Part shown: positions 1-6,030 of the stretch, in pieces | How positions within the stretch are numbered: position 1 is the first letter of the stretch | Layout: each line of letters opens with the position of its first letter | Origin: SZUA-186 sp039714155 | GTDB lineage: Bacteria > Pseudomonadota > Gammaproteobacteria > UBA9214 | Reading direction: 5' to 3' | DNA: 18,177 nt | NCBI GenBank assembly: GCA_039714155.1 | Contig: JBDLJX010000054.1 | Span: 1 to 18,177, forward strand | Notes under the pieces: generated by a model | The model's database searches: none | What the model was told of the DNA's origin: nothing | What the model saw: only the letters and a program-made list of their open reading frames with translations | Translations under genes and position numbers: made by a program

Positions 1-130
1 CAGTCCGTATTCCGCTTCTTCAGAAAATCCGCTGTGAATCCAAATCTCTGCGCGATCATCTCGCCCCGCGGTGAGAAGTGCGGGCTAGTGTATGTAGAGC
101 CACAATCCCGGTATTCAGACTATGAAAATA

Positions 131-150
131 CAAAAAAGCGCTGTTCAGCG
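131..150 (-). terminator. Short intrinsic terminator after the FlgM-like gene
   Basis: Read on the minus strand, a CGCT-gaac-AGCG hairpin is followed by C and six T residues. It overlaps the stop codon of the FlgM-like ORF. The stem is only four base pairs, so termination may be partial. Its position exactly at the gene end and the clean T-run support the call, and they suggest the FlgM-like gene is monocistronic. Confidence 0.45.
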
Positions 151-309
151 TGGGTCGTTTTGTGCCTCGGTCAACGCAATTTCTATATCGATGAATTTGC
201 CGACGATATCCTCAGCATTGATGATGTAGGCATCTTCAGCTATCAGTGCCCGGATCGTCTTGATGCGATGGCTGTCGACTTCAATGAATTCGGTTAATGG
301 CAGTTGCAT
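145..309 (-). CDS. flgM: Short FlgM-like anti-sigma-28 factor
   Basis: This 54-residue protein resembles the C-terminal half of FlgM, which binds and inhibits sigma-28 (FliA). The diagnostic stretch is residues 9-46, beginning EVDSHRIKTIRALIAEDAY and followed by IINAEDIVGKFIDIE. It matches the FlgM pattern VD..R(I/V)..(I/L)(R/K)..I..G.Y.(I/V)(D/N)A..IA.K.. seen in Pseudomonas and Salmonella proteins. Family members are usually about 90-100 residues, so the disordered N-terminal export region is missing here. The reading frame is open 24 codons further upstream to a stop at 382-384, but that part has no ATG, GTG or TTG. It still reads faintly FlgM-like (QQVKRLDTI). No good ribosome binding site precedes ATG 309. 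A sigma-28-type promoter at 397-423 points at it, as is usual for flgM, and the target FliA is encoded at 6027. Family assignment is fairly secure; the start and functionality are not. Confidence 0.65.
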   Translation of the reverse strand: MQLPLTEFIEVDSHRIKTIRALIAEDAYIINAEDIVGKFIDIEIALTEAQNDPR

Positions 310-396
310 TATTGTGTCCAGTCGTTTTACTTGTTGAATTCGTTTGCTGGAACAGGTCCGTGTTCCAGTGCGGTCGTGCGGTCATGTTCAGTTATG

Positions 397-423
397 TTAT
401 CGTCAGCTGGGTGCCGTTTTTGA
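397..423 (-). promoter_or_regulatory. Sigma-28 (FliA) promoter toward the FlgM-like gene
   Basis: Read on the minus strand: TCAAAAAC (423-416), 11 bases, then GACGATAA (404-397). The -10 box matches the sigma-28 consensus GCCGATAA at seven of eight positions. The spacing of 11 is the family spacing, and TCAAA is close to the TCAAG form of the -35 used by Pseudomonas-type FliA. Transcription would start near 390, about 80 bases before the FlgM-like ATG. Autogenous FliA control of flgM is well known in flagellated gammaproteobacteria. Confidence 0.6.
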
Positions 424-479
424 GGCAGAATTTGTGCATATCAGCACAAAGTGACAATTCAATGGCGCTTGTTCCCATG

Positions 480-506
480 TCAAGCCCAGCTGACGTCAGC
501 CGATAA
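480..506 (+). promoter_or_regulatory. Sigma-28 (FliA) promoter toward fleQ
   Basis: TCAAGCCC (480-487), 11 bases, then a perfect sigma-28 -10 box GCCGATAA (499-506). The TCAAG-N14-GCCGATA form is that of Pseudomonas-type FliA promoters. Transcription would begin near 513 and run toward fleQ, 370 bases away. The product is either a long fleQ leader transcript, which would let FliA feed back on the master regulator, or a separate short RNA. I found no convincing protein-coding ORF in the first 200 bases after it. Confidence 0.65.
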
Positions 507-672
507 CATCGAGATAGGCAGACATTCCCGCCACCTGCTGTTTTTCCTGTCACATCTCCTGCGACAATCCCGACGGTACGTAGCCCTGATACGTGTATTG
601 GGCATATTGTGATACAGCGGTGAAAAACACCTCAATTAGAACTGATTGTATTCGCACAAAATCTTTTTCTCC

Positions 673-681
673 TGATATACT
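673..681 (+). promoter_or_regulatory. Possible extended -10 promoter for fleQ
   Basis: TGATATACT fits the extended -10 pattern TGnTATAAT with one mismatch. No good -35 hexamer lies at the right distance, which is tolerated for extended -10 promoters. It would give a leader of roughly 200 bases before fleQ. Confidence 0.3.
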
Positions 682-755
682 CTGAAAAAGAAAAACTGTT
701 GCGGGCGCGCGTACAGCAGAGGCCATGGGGGCACGACTAATCTCATTGTTATCAG

Positions 756-770
756 TGGCATATAAGCTGC
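756..770 (+). promoter_or_regulatory. Sigma-54-like -24/-12 element before fleQ
   Basis: TGGCATATAAGCTGC places the invariant GG and GC of sigma-54 promoters exactly ten bases apart, and the -24 part TGGCA is good. The -12 part reads CTGCC rather than TTGCA. The same bases are an imperfect dyad (TGGCA-N7-TGCCA), so this may instead be a protein-binding site. Since FleQ is itself a sigma-54 activator, self-activation would be possible, but this is speculative. Confidence 0.25.
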
Positions 771-779
771 CATATCACT

Positions 780-809
780 TTGACTTGGTTGTAAATTCGC
801 GGGTACTAT
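780..809 (+). promoter_or_regulatory. Sigma-70 promoter for fleQ
   Basis: TTGACT (780-785), five of six matches to the -35 consensus, is separated by 18 bases from TACTAT (804-809), four of six matches to the -10. Transcription would start near 816, leaving a leader of about 70 bases that contains the ribosome binding site AGGA (874-877). Housekeeping-sigma transcription of fleQ is the known arrangement in Pseudomonas, so this is the best candidate for the basal promoter. Confidence 0.45.
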
Positions 810-884
810 CGTCCGACAGGAATAACGTCAAAAATACTCAGGTTTTAATAAAAACTGCCGGTTGGAGATACCCAGGAATCAAAT

Positions 885-2318
885 ATGCTGAATGAATCCA
901 AGGTCCTGATAATCGAGGAAGATTCCAACTGTGGGCAAGAACTTCAGGCCGTTCTGCGCTTCATTAATCACAACCCGGTACTGGTAAACAGCCAGAACTG
1001 GCAATCGGCATTCAGCGACGACAGTCATTACCTTGCAGTACTGGTCGATGCCTCGGAACCGGACGGATCGCTGGGCGAGTTACTGGCCGCCATCCACAAA
1101 CAGGACGAAGATCTGCCTATCTACCTGCTGGCCGAGAAGGACAAGGAGCCAACCGTAACAATCGATCCGGCTTCCTGTTTGCTGGGCAAGCTCGAAATCC
1201 CGGCAAACTACGCGCAGTTAACCAGCGCCTTGCATCAGGCAGAAATCTATCTTGAATCACAGCGTACGACAGAACCCGAGCAGCGGCCTGTTGAGCTGTT
1301 TCGCAGTCTTGTTGGCAGCAGTCGATCAATCCAGCATGTCAGAAAGCTCATCGAACAGGTCTCGGACAGTGACGCCAATGTCCTGATTCTCGGAGAGTCG
1401 GGTACCGGCAAGGAAGTTGTCGCTCGTAACCTGCATTACCATTCAAGCCGTCGCGGCAAGCCGTTTGTCCCCGTTAATTGCGGTGCAATTCCCGGCGATC
1501 TGCTTGAGTCCGAATTATTCGGTCACGAAAAGGGCGCATTCACCGGCGCCATTACCAGCCGGGAAGGTCGCTTCCAGCTGGCTGAGGGCGGTACGCTGTT
1601 CCTCGATGAAATCGGGGATATGACCCTGGCCATGCAGGTGAAGATCCTGCGTGTGCTGCAGGAACGTACATTCGAACGCGTTGGCTCGAATGACACCATT
1701 AGCACGGATGTCAGGATCATTGCGGCCACGCACCGTAATCTCGAAGAAGCCATCAAGGCCGGTGAGTTCCGCGAGGACCTCTATTACCGGCTGAATGTCT
1801 TTCCTATTGAAATGCCACCCCTGTCACAGCGAATCGAGGACATACCGTTACTGGTCAATGAGCTGGTGCGGCGTATTGAGCATGAGAAGCGGGGCTCGGT
1901 GCGCCTGTCGCCGGGCGCAATTTACGCACTTTGCCAATATGACTGGCCTGGAAATGTTCGCGAACTTGCCAACCTGATCGAGCGACTGGCCATCCTGCAC
2001 CCGTATGGCGTTGTCGAAGCAAGTGATTTACCGGATACCTTCCGGCTTGACGAGGAACTGGATGCGGAAATGCCGGGGGATGCTCTGGTTGGTACGCCGC
2101 TGACCTCCGATGATCTTGACCCGCGGTTGCCACAGCATGGCCTGAACCTGAAAGAGCATCTCAGCCACCTGGAAATCAACTATATTCGCCAGGCGCTGGA
2201 GGAATCAGGCGGTGTCGTCGCGCATGCCGCCAAACGCCTTGGTATGCGGCGCACCACGCTGGTTGAAAAACTGCGTAAATACGGTCTGCAGCGCAGTGGC
2301 ACCTCCCCATCCAGCTGA
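885..2318 (+). CDS. fleQ: FleQ, sigma-54-dependent flagellar master regulator
   Basis: FleQ is an enhancer-binding protein that turns on sigma-54 flagellar genes and, through c-di-GMP, matrix genes. The 477 residues are close to the usual 490. Domains: receiver-like N-terminus (about 5-125), AAA+ domain (about 140-375) with Walker A GESGTGKE (170-177), GAFTGA loop (217-222), Walker B GGTLFLDE (235-242), FREDLYYRLNVFPI (295-308) and WPGNVREL (354-361), then a Fis-type helix-turn-helix (about 430-470). The c-di-GMP-contacting elements known from P. aeruginosa are conserved: LFRSLVG (138-144), R181-N182, and the EHEKRG stretch (332-337). Unlike P. aeruginosa FleQ, an Asp (D55) sits at the usual phosphoacceptor position, with acidic residues at 11-13; the conserved beta-5 Lys seems absent. 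Start ATG 885 has AGGA seven bases upstream. Its antagonist FleN lies at 5155. FlrA is the Vibrio equivalent. Confidence 0.95.
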   Translation: MLNESKVLIIEEDSNCGQELQAVLRFINHNPVLVNSQNWQSAFSDDSHYLAVLVDASEPDGSLGELLAAIHKQDEDLPIYLLAEKDKEPTVTIDPASCLLGKLEIPANYAQLTSALHQAEIYLESQRTTEPEQRPVELFRSLVGSSRSIQHVRKLIEQVSDSDANVLILGESGTGKEVVARNLHYHSSRRGKPFVPVNCGAIPGDLLESELFGHEKGAFTGAITSREGRFQLAEGGTLFLDEIGDMTLAMQVKILRVLQERTFERVGSNDTISTDVRIIAATHRNLEEAIKAGEFREDLYYRLNVFPIEMPPLSQRIEDIPLLVNELVRRIEHEKRGSVRLSPGAIYALCQYDWPGNVRELANLIERLAILHPYGVVEASDLPDTFRLDEELDAEMPGDALVGTPLTSDDLDPRLPQHGLNLKEHLSHLEINYIRQALEESGGVVAHAAKRLGMRRTTLVEKLRKYGLQRSGTSPSS

Positions 2319-2338
2319 AACATCAACCTCTGATAGCC

Positions 2339-2374
2339 AGCCTGTTTTGCAGCACTGTCTGGTGCAGGCTTTAT
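2339..2374 (+). terminator. Possible intrinsic terminator after fleQ
   Basis: AGCCTG (2339-2344) pairs with CAGGCT (2365-2370). An inner GCAC/GTGC pair closes the loop, and the stem is followed by TTAT. The T-tract is short, so termination may be weak. Its position 20 bases after the fleQ stop, before a promoter-like TATAAT, suggests that fleQ and the next gene are separate units. Confidence 0.4.
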
Positions 2375-2405
2375 CCCTGTCCCGGTATGTGTTATTTTCC
2401 GCTTA

Positions 2406-2411
2406 TATAAT
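2406..2411 (+). promoter_or_regulatory. -10 element of the globin-GGDEF-EAL gene
   Basis: A perfect TATAAT lies 149 bases before the start codon in a locally AT-rich patch. No good -35 hexamer is found 16-18 bases upstream, so an activator may be needed or the match may be chance. Confidence 0.3.
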
Positions 2412-2559
2412 AATGAAAATGCGGAGTCGTATTTACTGATTACACGTACCACACCTGCAGTTTGCCGTGCATTGTCGATGAGTCCTGCGATTGCATGCAT
2501 GGCACGGCCGTGATTGTGCCCACAGAGTCACAACACATATATAACCAGAACGAAGCCGG

Positions 2560-4809
2560 ATGACAGAAAAAAGAAAAGAGCGCAGGGGGAAAGCCAGGGC
2601 GCGGTTCTCTGAACCCGTCAACCGGATTGCCGGGGCCGGCAGTCCTGCCAAAGAATACAATTATGTCCTTCATGTTACCCATGATGAAGCGGCCTTCCTG
2701 AATCAATACAAGACTGCGCTTGCTGCCGACTCGGCACGCTTTGCCGAGGGTTATTACAACTACCTGTTTGATAATCCCGATATAGCGGATGTGCTGTATC
2801 TACACGAGCGCAGTGGTGGTGATATCAGTGACCTGATTCGCCATGAACTGCAATTGATGCTGGATATCTTTGCATCACAGGACGCCGATAAACGTGAGAA
2901 TACGCTGCTTGAGGCAGGCCGTGATCACCTGAAGCGGGGAATCAAGCCGGTGTGGATAACCGGTGCCTACCGTATGTTTCTCGAGTATGTGTTCGGACTG
3001 GTCAATGAAATCGATATAAAGGCAGCCGACAAACTCAGGCTGGAAACAATCCTTATCAAGCAAATCATGCACGATCATGGCCTGATGATCGAGGGCTACT
3101 GGGCCGCGACCCTGGATACCGCCAGGGACGAAATTGCGCGTGCGACTGAACAATATCGCAAGGTAGAAGACCTGCTGGCAGGTTTGCCACACCTGGTCTG
3201 GTCCGTCGATGTCGAGAAGAACCGGCTCCTGTATGCCAGCTACCGAATGCATGAACTGTATGAGCCAATGTCCGAGTCTCCGATTCCGTTCCTTGATGAT
3301 ACCAACGAGGAAGACCGGGAATTGCTGCTGACAGCCTGGCAACAGGCGCTTAAGGGGAGTACAGCGGCCGCGGAGGTGCGCATGGCGCTTGCCGATGTGC
3401 CGGAGCGCTGGTACCGGTTGTTATTACACCCGTCAATGAACCGTCGTGGCCGGGTCGTACGCATGTACTGCCTGCTGGAGGATATCAACAATGATATCCG
3501 GGAACGCAAGCAACTTGAACAGTTAAGTACCATGGACAAGCTGACGGGGTTGCCAAATCGTGCGCTCTGGAATGACCACCTGAGTATGGCGCTGGCCGCA
3601 TCACGCCGTGTACCGGGATCACAGGTTGCGGTGATTTCGCTCGATATCAACCAGTTCAAGATGTACAACGATACGCTGGGGCGGAATGTTGGCGACATGT
3701 TGTTACGGGAAATTGCCGAGCGCCTCGACTCGGTCGTACGCGAGTCTGATTCACTGGCCCGGCTGGGTGGCGATCAGTTCGGTATATTGTTGCAACCTGT
3801 AAATGATGCGCGATCAGCCAGTGAACGCGTCATTACCCAGGTGCTGGACAGTTTTGATGCTCCGTTCAGCTGCTCAGGCAAACAGTTATGCGTCAATATC
3901 ACCCTTGGCGCTGCCTGCTTCCCTGATCATGGCACCAGCGAGGAGGTCCTGCTGACGAATGCAGAAAGTGCCATGTACCGGGGCAAACGCAATGGCCTGC
4001 CATACCAGTTCTATGATCCGGTCAATGATGTCAGCCCCGTCGAGCAACTTCGTTATTCCGGCCAGATTCAGGGGGCACTCGATAATGATGAGTTCGAGCT
4101 GCATTATCAGCCCCAGGTTGACCTGAAGACATCAAGGTTAACCGGTGCAGAGGCGCTGCTACGCTGGCAGCATCCCCAGGAAGGCATGGTGCTGCCGCAG
4201 CGAATTATCCCGGTTGCGGAACAGTTGGGCATGATTTCGCCAATTACCGACTGGGTTCTGATCACTGCCTTGCGCCAGTGCAAGGACTGGTTATATAACG
4301 GCGCCAGGGTACCGGTATCCGTGAATGTCTCGGCCCGCTCATTCCAGAATCCACGCCTGCTGGAGAAAATCCAGACGGCCCTGCAGGAAGCTGCAGTAGA
4401 TGGCGATTGTCTTGAAATCGAGATCACCGAAGCGACCCTGATGCAGGACCTCGATCGGGCGACCAGTGTACTGTCTGCACTCAGCGATAGTGGCGTTACT
4501 GTAGCAATCGATGACTTCGGTACCGGCTATTCATCGCTTTCATACCTTAAGCGGCTGCCTATTCATACCCTCAAGATTGACCAGTCATTTATTATGGGTG
4601 TGGCATTCGACAAACAGGACATTGCCATTGTTCAGTCAATTATCAACCTGGGTCATAACCTCGGTTACAAGGTTGTTGCCGAAGGTGTTGAAAATGGCAT
4701 GGCCTGGGACATGTTGAATAAACTGGGTTGCGATGCAGCCCAGGGTTATCACATCAGCAAGCCGTTATCGGAAGACCGCTTCTCTGGCTGGTTGACTGAC
4801 ACTTCCTGA
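2560..4809 (+). CDS. Globin-coupled sensor / PAS / GGDEF-EAL c-di-GMP phosphodiesterase
   Basis: A soluble 749-residue c-di-GMP enzyme with a heme sensor. Residues 37-185 resemble the globin domain of E. coli DosC: the proximal heme ligand is probably H123 in GRDHLKRGIKP and the distal tyrosine Y66. A PAS-like domain follows (about 201-312), then GGDEF (about 322-487) and EAL (about 498-745). The GGDEF site is altered to GGDQF (403-407) and the GHxxGD element to GRNVGD, so cyclase activity is doubtful. An inhibitory-site motif RESD (394-397) is kept five residues before it. The EAL residues look complete: E531, N589, E621, D651-D652, K672, E708, Q728. The net expected activity is c-di-GMP hydrolysis controlled by O2, NO or CO. 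No membrane segment is seen. The first 36 residues are basic and poorly conserved, and no clear ribosome binding site precedes ATG 2560, so the true start could be later. The position beside fleQ suggests it sets the c-di-GMP level FleQ reads. Confidence 0.85.
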   Translation: MTEKRKERRGKARARFSEPVNRIAGAGSPAKEYNYVLHVTHDEAAFLNQYKTALAADSARFAEGYYNYLFDNPDIADVLYLHERSGGDISDLIRHELQLMLDIFASQDADKRENTLLEAGRDHLKRGIKPVWITGAYRMFLEYVFGLVNEIDIKAADKLRLETILIKQIMHDHGLMIEGYWAATLDTARDEIARATEQYRKVEDLLAGLPHLVWSVDVEKNRLLYASYRMHELYEPMSESPIPFLDDTNEEDRELLLTAWQQALKGSTAAAEVRMALADVPERWYRLLLHPSMNRRGRVVRMYCLLEDINNDIRERKQLEQLSTMDKLTGLPNRALWNDHLSMALAASRRVPGSQVAVISLDINQFKMYNDTLGRNVGDMLLREIAERLDSVVRESDSLARLGGDQFGILLQPVNDARSASERVITQVLDSFDAPFSCSGKQLCVNITLGAACFPDHGTSEEVLLTNAESAMYRGKRNGLPYQFYDPVNDVSPVEQLRYSGQIQGALDNDEFELHYQPQVDLKTSRLTGAEALLRWQHPQEGMVLPQRIIPVAEQLGMISPITDWVLITALRQCKDWLYNGARVPVSVNVSARSFQNPRLLEKIQTALQEAAVDGDCLEIEITEATLMQDLDRATSVLSALSDSGVTVAIDDFGTGYSSLSYLKRLPIHTLKIDQSFIMGVAFDKQDIAIVQSIINLGHNLGYKVVAEGVENGMAWDMLNKLGCDAAQGYHISKPLSEDRFSGWLTDTS

Positions 4810-5080
4810 ACCTCGACCTGCTCGCAGGCCCGTATTCCCTGTCGTTCTTCGCTACGTTCTCGTGGTATACCGCCTCAGCCGTTGCCGCTGGTTTCATGGC
4901 GCATTTTTCTCCTGCACCCTTCAAGTGACAGAAATATGACGCAGTGTCGGATAACTTCGGCAGTATTTGTTAGTAGTAATTAGTTAATAACAACAAAGAG
5001 TTGCGACGTATCCAGGTGCCCGCCTGAATAAATATCAGAGATGGTACAGCAATTGCAGTGTTATCTGGCAGAAGTGATCC

Positions 5081-5155
5081 ATGTCGGTAAAAGAAGTGAG
5101 GGTGATGGTGAAAAGAGTGAAACAGGCATTGCACACCAACGGGGAGACGGCTTGA
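5081..5155 (+). CDS. Possible 24-residue leader peptide coupled to fleN
   Basis: A small frame starting at ATG 5081 encodes a basic peptide (MSVKEVRVMVKRVKQALH and six more residues). Its TGA stop overlaps the fleN ATG as TGATG, a layout typical of translational coupling. An in-frame stop (5075-5077) lies just before it, so it is not the end of a longer gene. The upstream AGAAG (5070-5074) is a modest ribosome binding site. No homologue is recognised. It could be a leader peptide, a remnant of an upstream gene such as flhF, or chance. Confidence 0.3.
   Translation: MSVKEVRVMVKRVKQALHTNGETA
5141..5146 (+). promoter_or_regulatory. Ribosome binding site that fixes the fleN start
   Basis: GGGGAG lies eight bases before ATG 5155. 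The alternative in-frame ATG at 5041 has no comparable sequence and would add 38 residues not found in FleN proteins, so the start at 5155 is preferred. Confidence 0.6.
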
Positions 5156-6030
5156 TGCTGGCATCAGAATTGAAACTGGTATCAGAGCCGTCTCCACGGC
5201 AGGGAAGCATACGCACCATCGCGGTGACGAGTGGCAAGGGTGGAGTTGGTAAAACCAGTATTGCCACAAACCTTTCACTGGCACTGGCAATAAACGGTCA
5301 TCGCACAATGCTCCTCGATGCAGACATGGGCATGGCAAATGTCGATGTCCTGCTGGGTATACATGCTGACAAGAATCTGCTCGATGTACTGAACGGCAAC
5401 AGCAAGCTCGAAGACATCGTAATCAATGGCCCGCATGATCTGAAAATCATTCCTGCCGCTTCCGGCAAACGGGATCTGGCCAGCCTGGGTGCCAATGAAT
5501 GTGCAGGTATTGTCCATGCCTTCAGCGAAGTCGACGATTGCATTGATACCCTGGTAATAGATACCGCAACCGGCATCGCCGACAGTGTGGTGACATTCTG
5601 CCGTGCTTCCAACGATATCCTGGTGGTAGCCGGCCATGACCCGGCAGCACTGAAAGACAGCATCGCACTCGTTACTGTCTTGCATACGGAATACGGCATT
5701 AACCGTTTCCGACTGCTACCCAATCTGGTGCAGGATGAGCAGGAAGGTCTGCGTTTGTACGCGGCCTTTCAGAAATCCCTGCACCATTTTCACGAAGTCA
5801 TTGTGACCTACGCCGGTTTTGTCCCGTTTGATGAACATGTCAGGCAGGCAGCAAACGCACACGAAGCCGTTATCGAAGTATCCCCCAAAAGCCGTGCCGC
5901 CATGGCAGTGGCAAACCTGGCGCAACGCGTCGATCACTGGCCATTACCGAGAACGGCACTGGGCCATACGGAATTTTTTGTAGAACGCCTGATTAATCAA
6001 AACAACGTCGAGATGGAGGTGAAATCATGA
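5155..6030 (+). CDS. fleN: FleN/FlhG, flagellar-number MinD-type ATPase
   Basis: FleN (FlhG) is a MinD/ParA-type ATPase that limits flagellar number and, in Pseudomonas, binds FleQ and reduces its activity. From ATG 5155 it has 291 residues, close to the usual 280. Visible features are the deviant Walker A KGGVGKTS (28-35) with the signature lysine K28, the LLDADMGMANVDVLLG segment (53-68), the DTATG switch (136-140), and the family-specific C-terminus RVDHWPLPRTALGHTEFFVE (258-277). The first 16 residues show no DQAxxLR motif, the FlhF-activating helix known in other FlhG proteins. This may be relevant because flhF, normally immediately upstream, is absent here. Its last four bases overlap the fliA start (ATGA), indicating a translationally coupled fleN-fliA operon. 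I see no strong promoter in the 270 bases before it. Confidence 0.92.
   Translation: MLASELKLVSEPSPRQGSIRTIAVTSGKGGVGKTSIATNLSLALAINGHRTMLLDADMGMANVDVLLGIHADKNLLDVLNGNSKLEDIVINGPHDLKIIPAASGKRDLASLGANECAGIVHAFSEVDDCIDTLVIDTATGIADSVVTFCRASNDILVVAGHDPAALKDSIALVTVLHTEYGINRFRLLPNLVQDEQEGLRLYAAFQKSLHHFHEVIVTYAGFVPFDEHVRQAANAHEAVIEVSPKSRAAMAVANLAQRVDHWPLPRTALGHTEFFVERLINQNNVEMEVKS

Larger units (their letters stand above)
394..509. repeat. Inverted repeat formed by two divergent promoters
   Basis: The left arm ATGTTATCGTCAGCTGGG (394-411) is the reverse complement of the right arm at 485-509 except for a 7-nt insertion (494-500) in the right arm. The right arm contains the perfect 12-bp palindrome GCTGACGTCAGC (489-500). 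Between the arms are two smaller hairpins, TGCC/GGCA (412-427) and the perfect TTTGTGC-N6-GCACAAA (431-450). Each arm contains a sigma-28 -10 element, so the symmetry is explained at least in part by divergent promoters. No target-site duplication was seen at the edges, so a miniature transposable element is less likely. Confidence 0.75.
510..884. other. Non-coding leader upstream of fleQ
   Basis: These 375 bases contain no gene that I can support. They hold three promoter candidates facing fleQ (extended -10 near 673, sigma-54-like pair at 756-770, sigma-70 at 780-809) downstream of the sigma-28 promoter. A T5 run at 541-545 follows a weak GCAG/CTGC stem and could end a very short RNA from the sigma-28 start, but the stem is poor. 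An ATG-initiated 56-codon frame (725-895) crosses into fleQ and is probably spurious. Confidence 0.5.

Noticed and set aside
34..297. 87-codon plus-strand frame opposite the FlgM-like gene
   Set aside because: It starts with GTG, has no ribosome binding site or recognisable domain, and is antisense to a frame with clear FlgM similarity.
297..506. 69-codon plus-strand frame across the inverted repeat
   Set aside because: It runs through the divergent promoters and hairpins, and its composition and residues look random.
725..895. 56-codon frame overlapping the fleQ start
   Set aside because: It covers the predicted fleQ promoters, AGAGG is only two bases from its ATG, and no domain is seen.
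2503..2512. Palindrome CACGGCCGTG before the PDE gene
   Set aside because: A 10-bp GC palindrome can occur by chance, it has no partner site or T-run, and the nearby TGGCACG lacks a -12 element for sigma-54.
4814..4830. CCTGCTCGCAGG hairpin after the PDE gene
   Set aside because: The loop is tiny and no T-run follows, so it was not called a terminator.
5041..5154. 38-residue N-terminal extension of FleN from ATG 5041
   Set aside because: No ribosome binding site, no family similarity in the extra residues, and a strong GGGGAG precedes ATG 5155.
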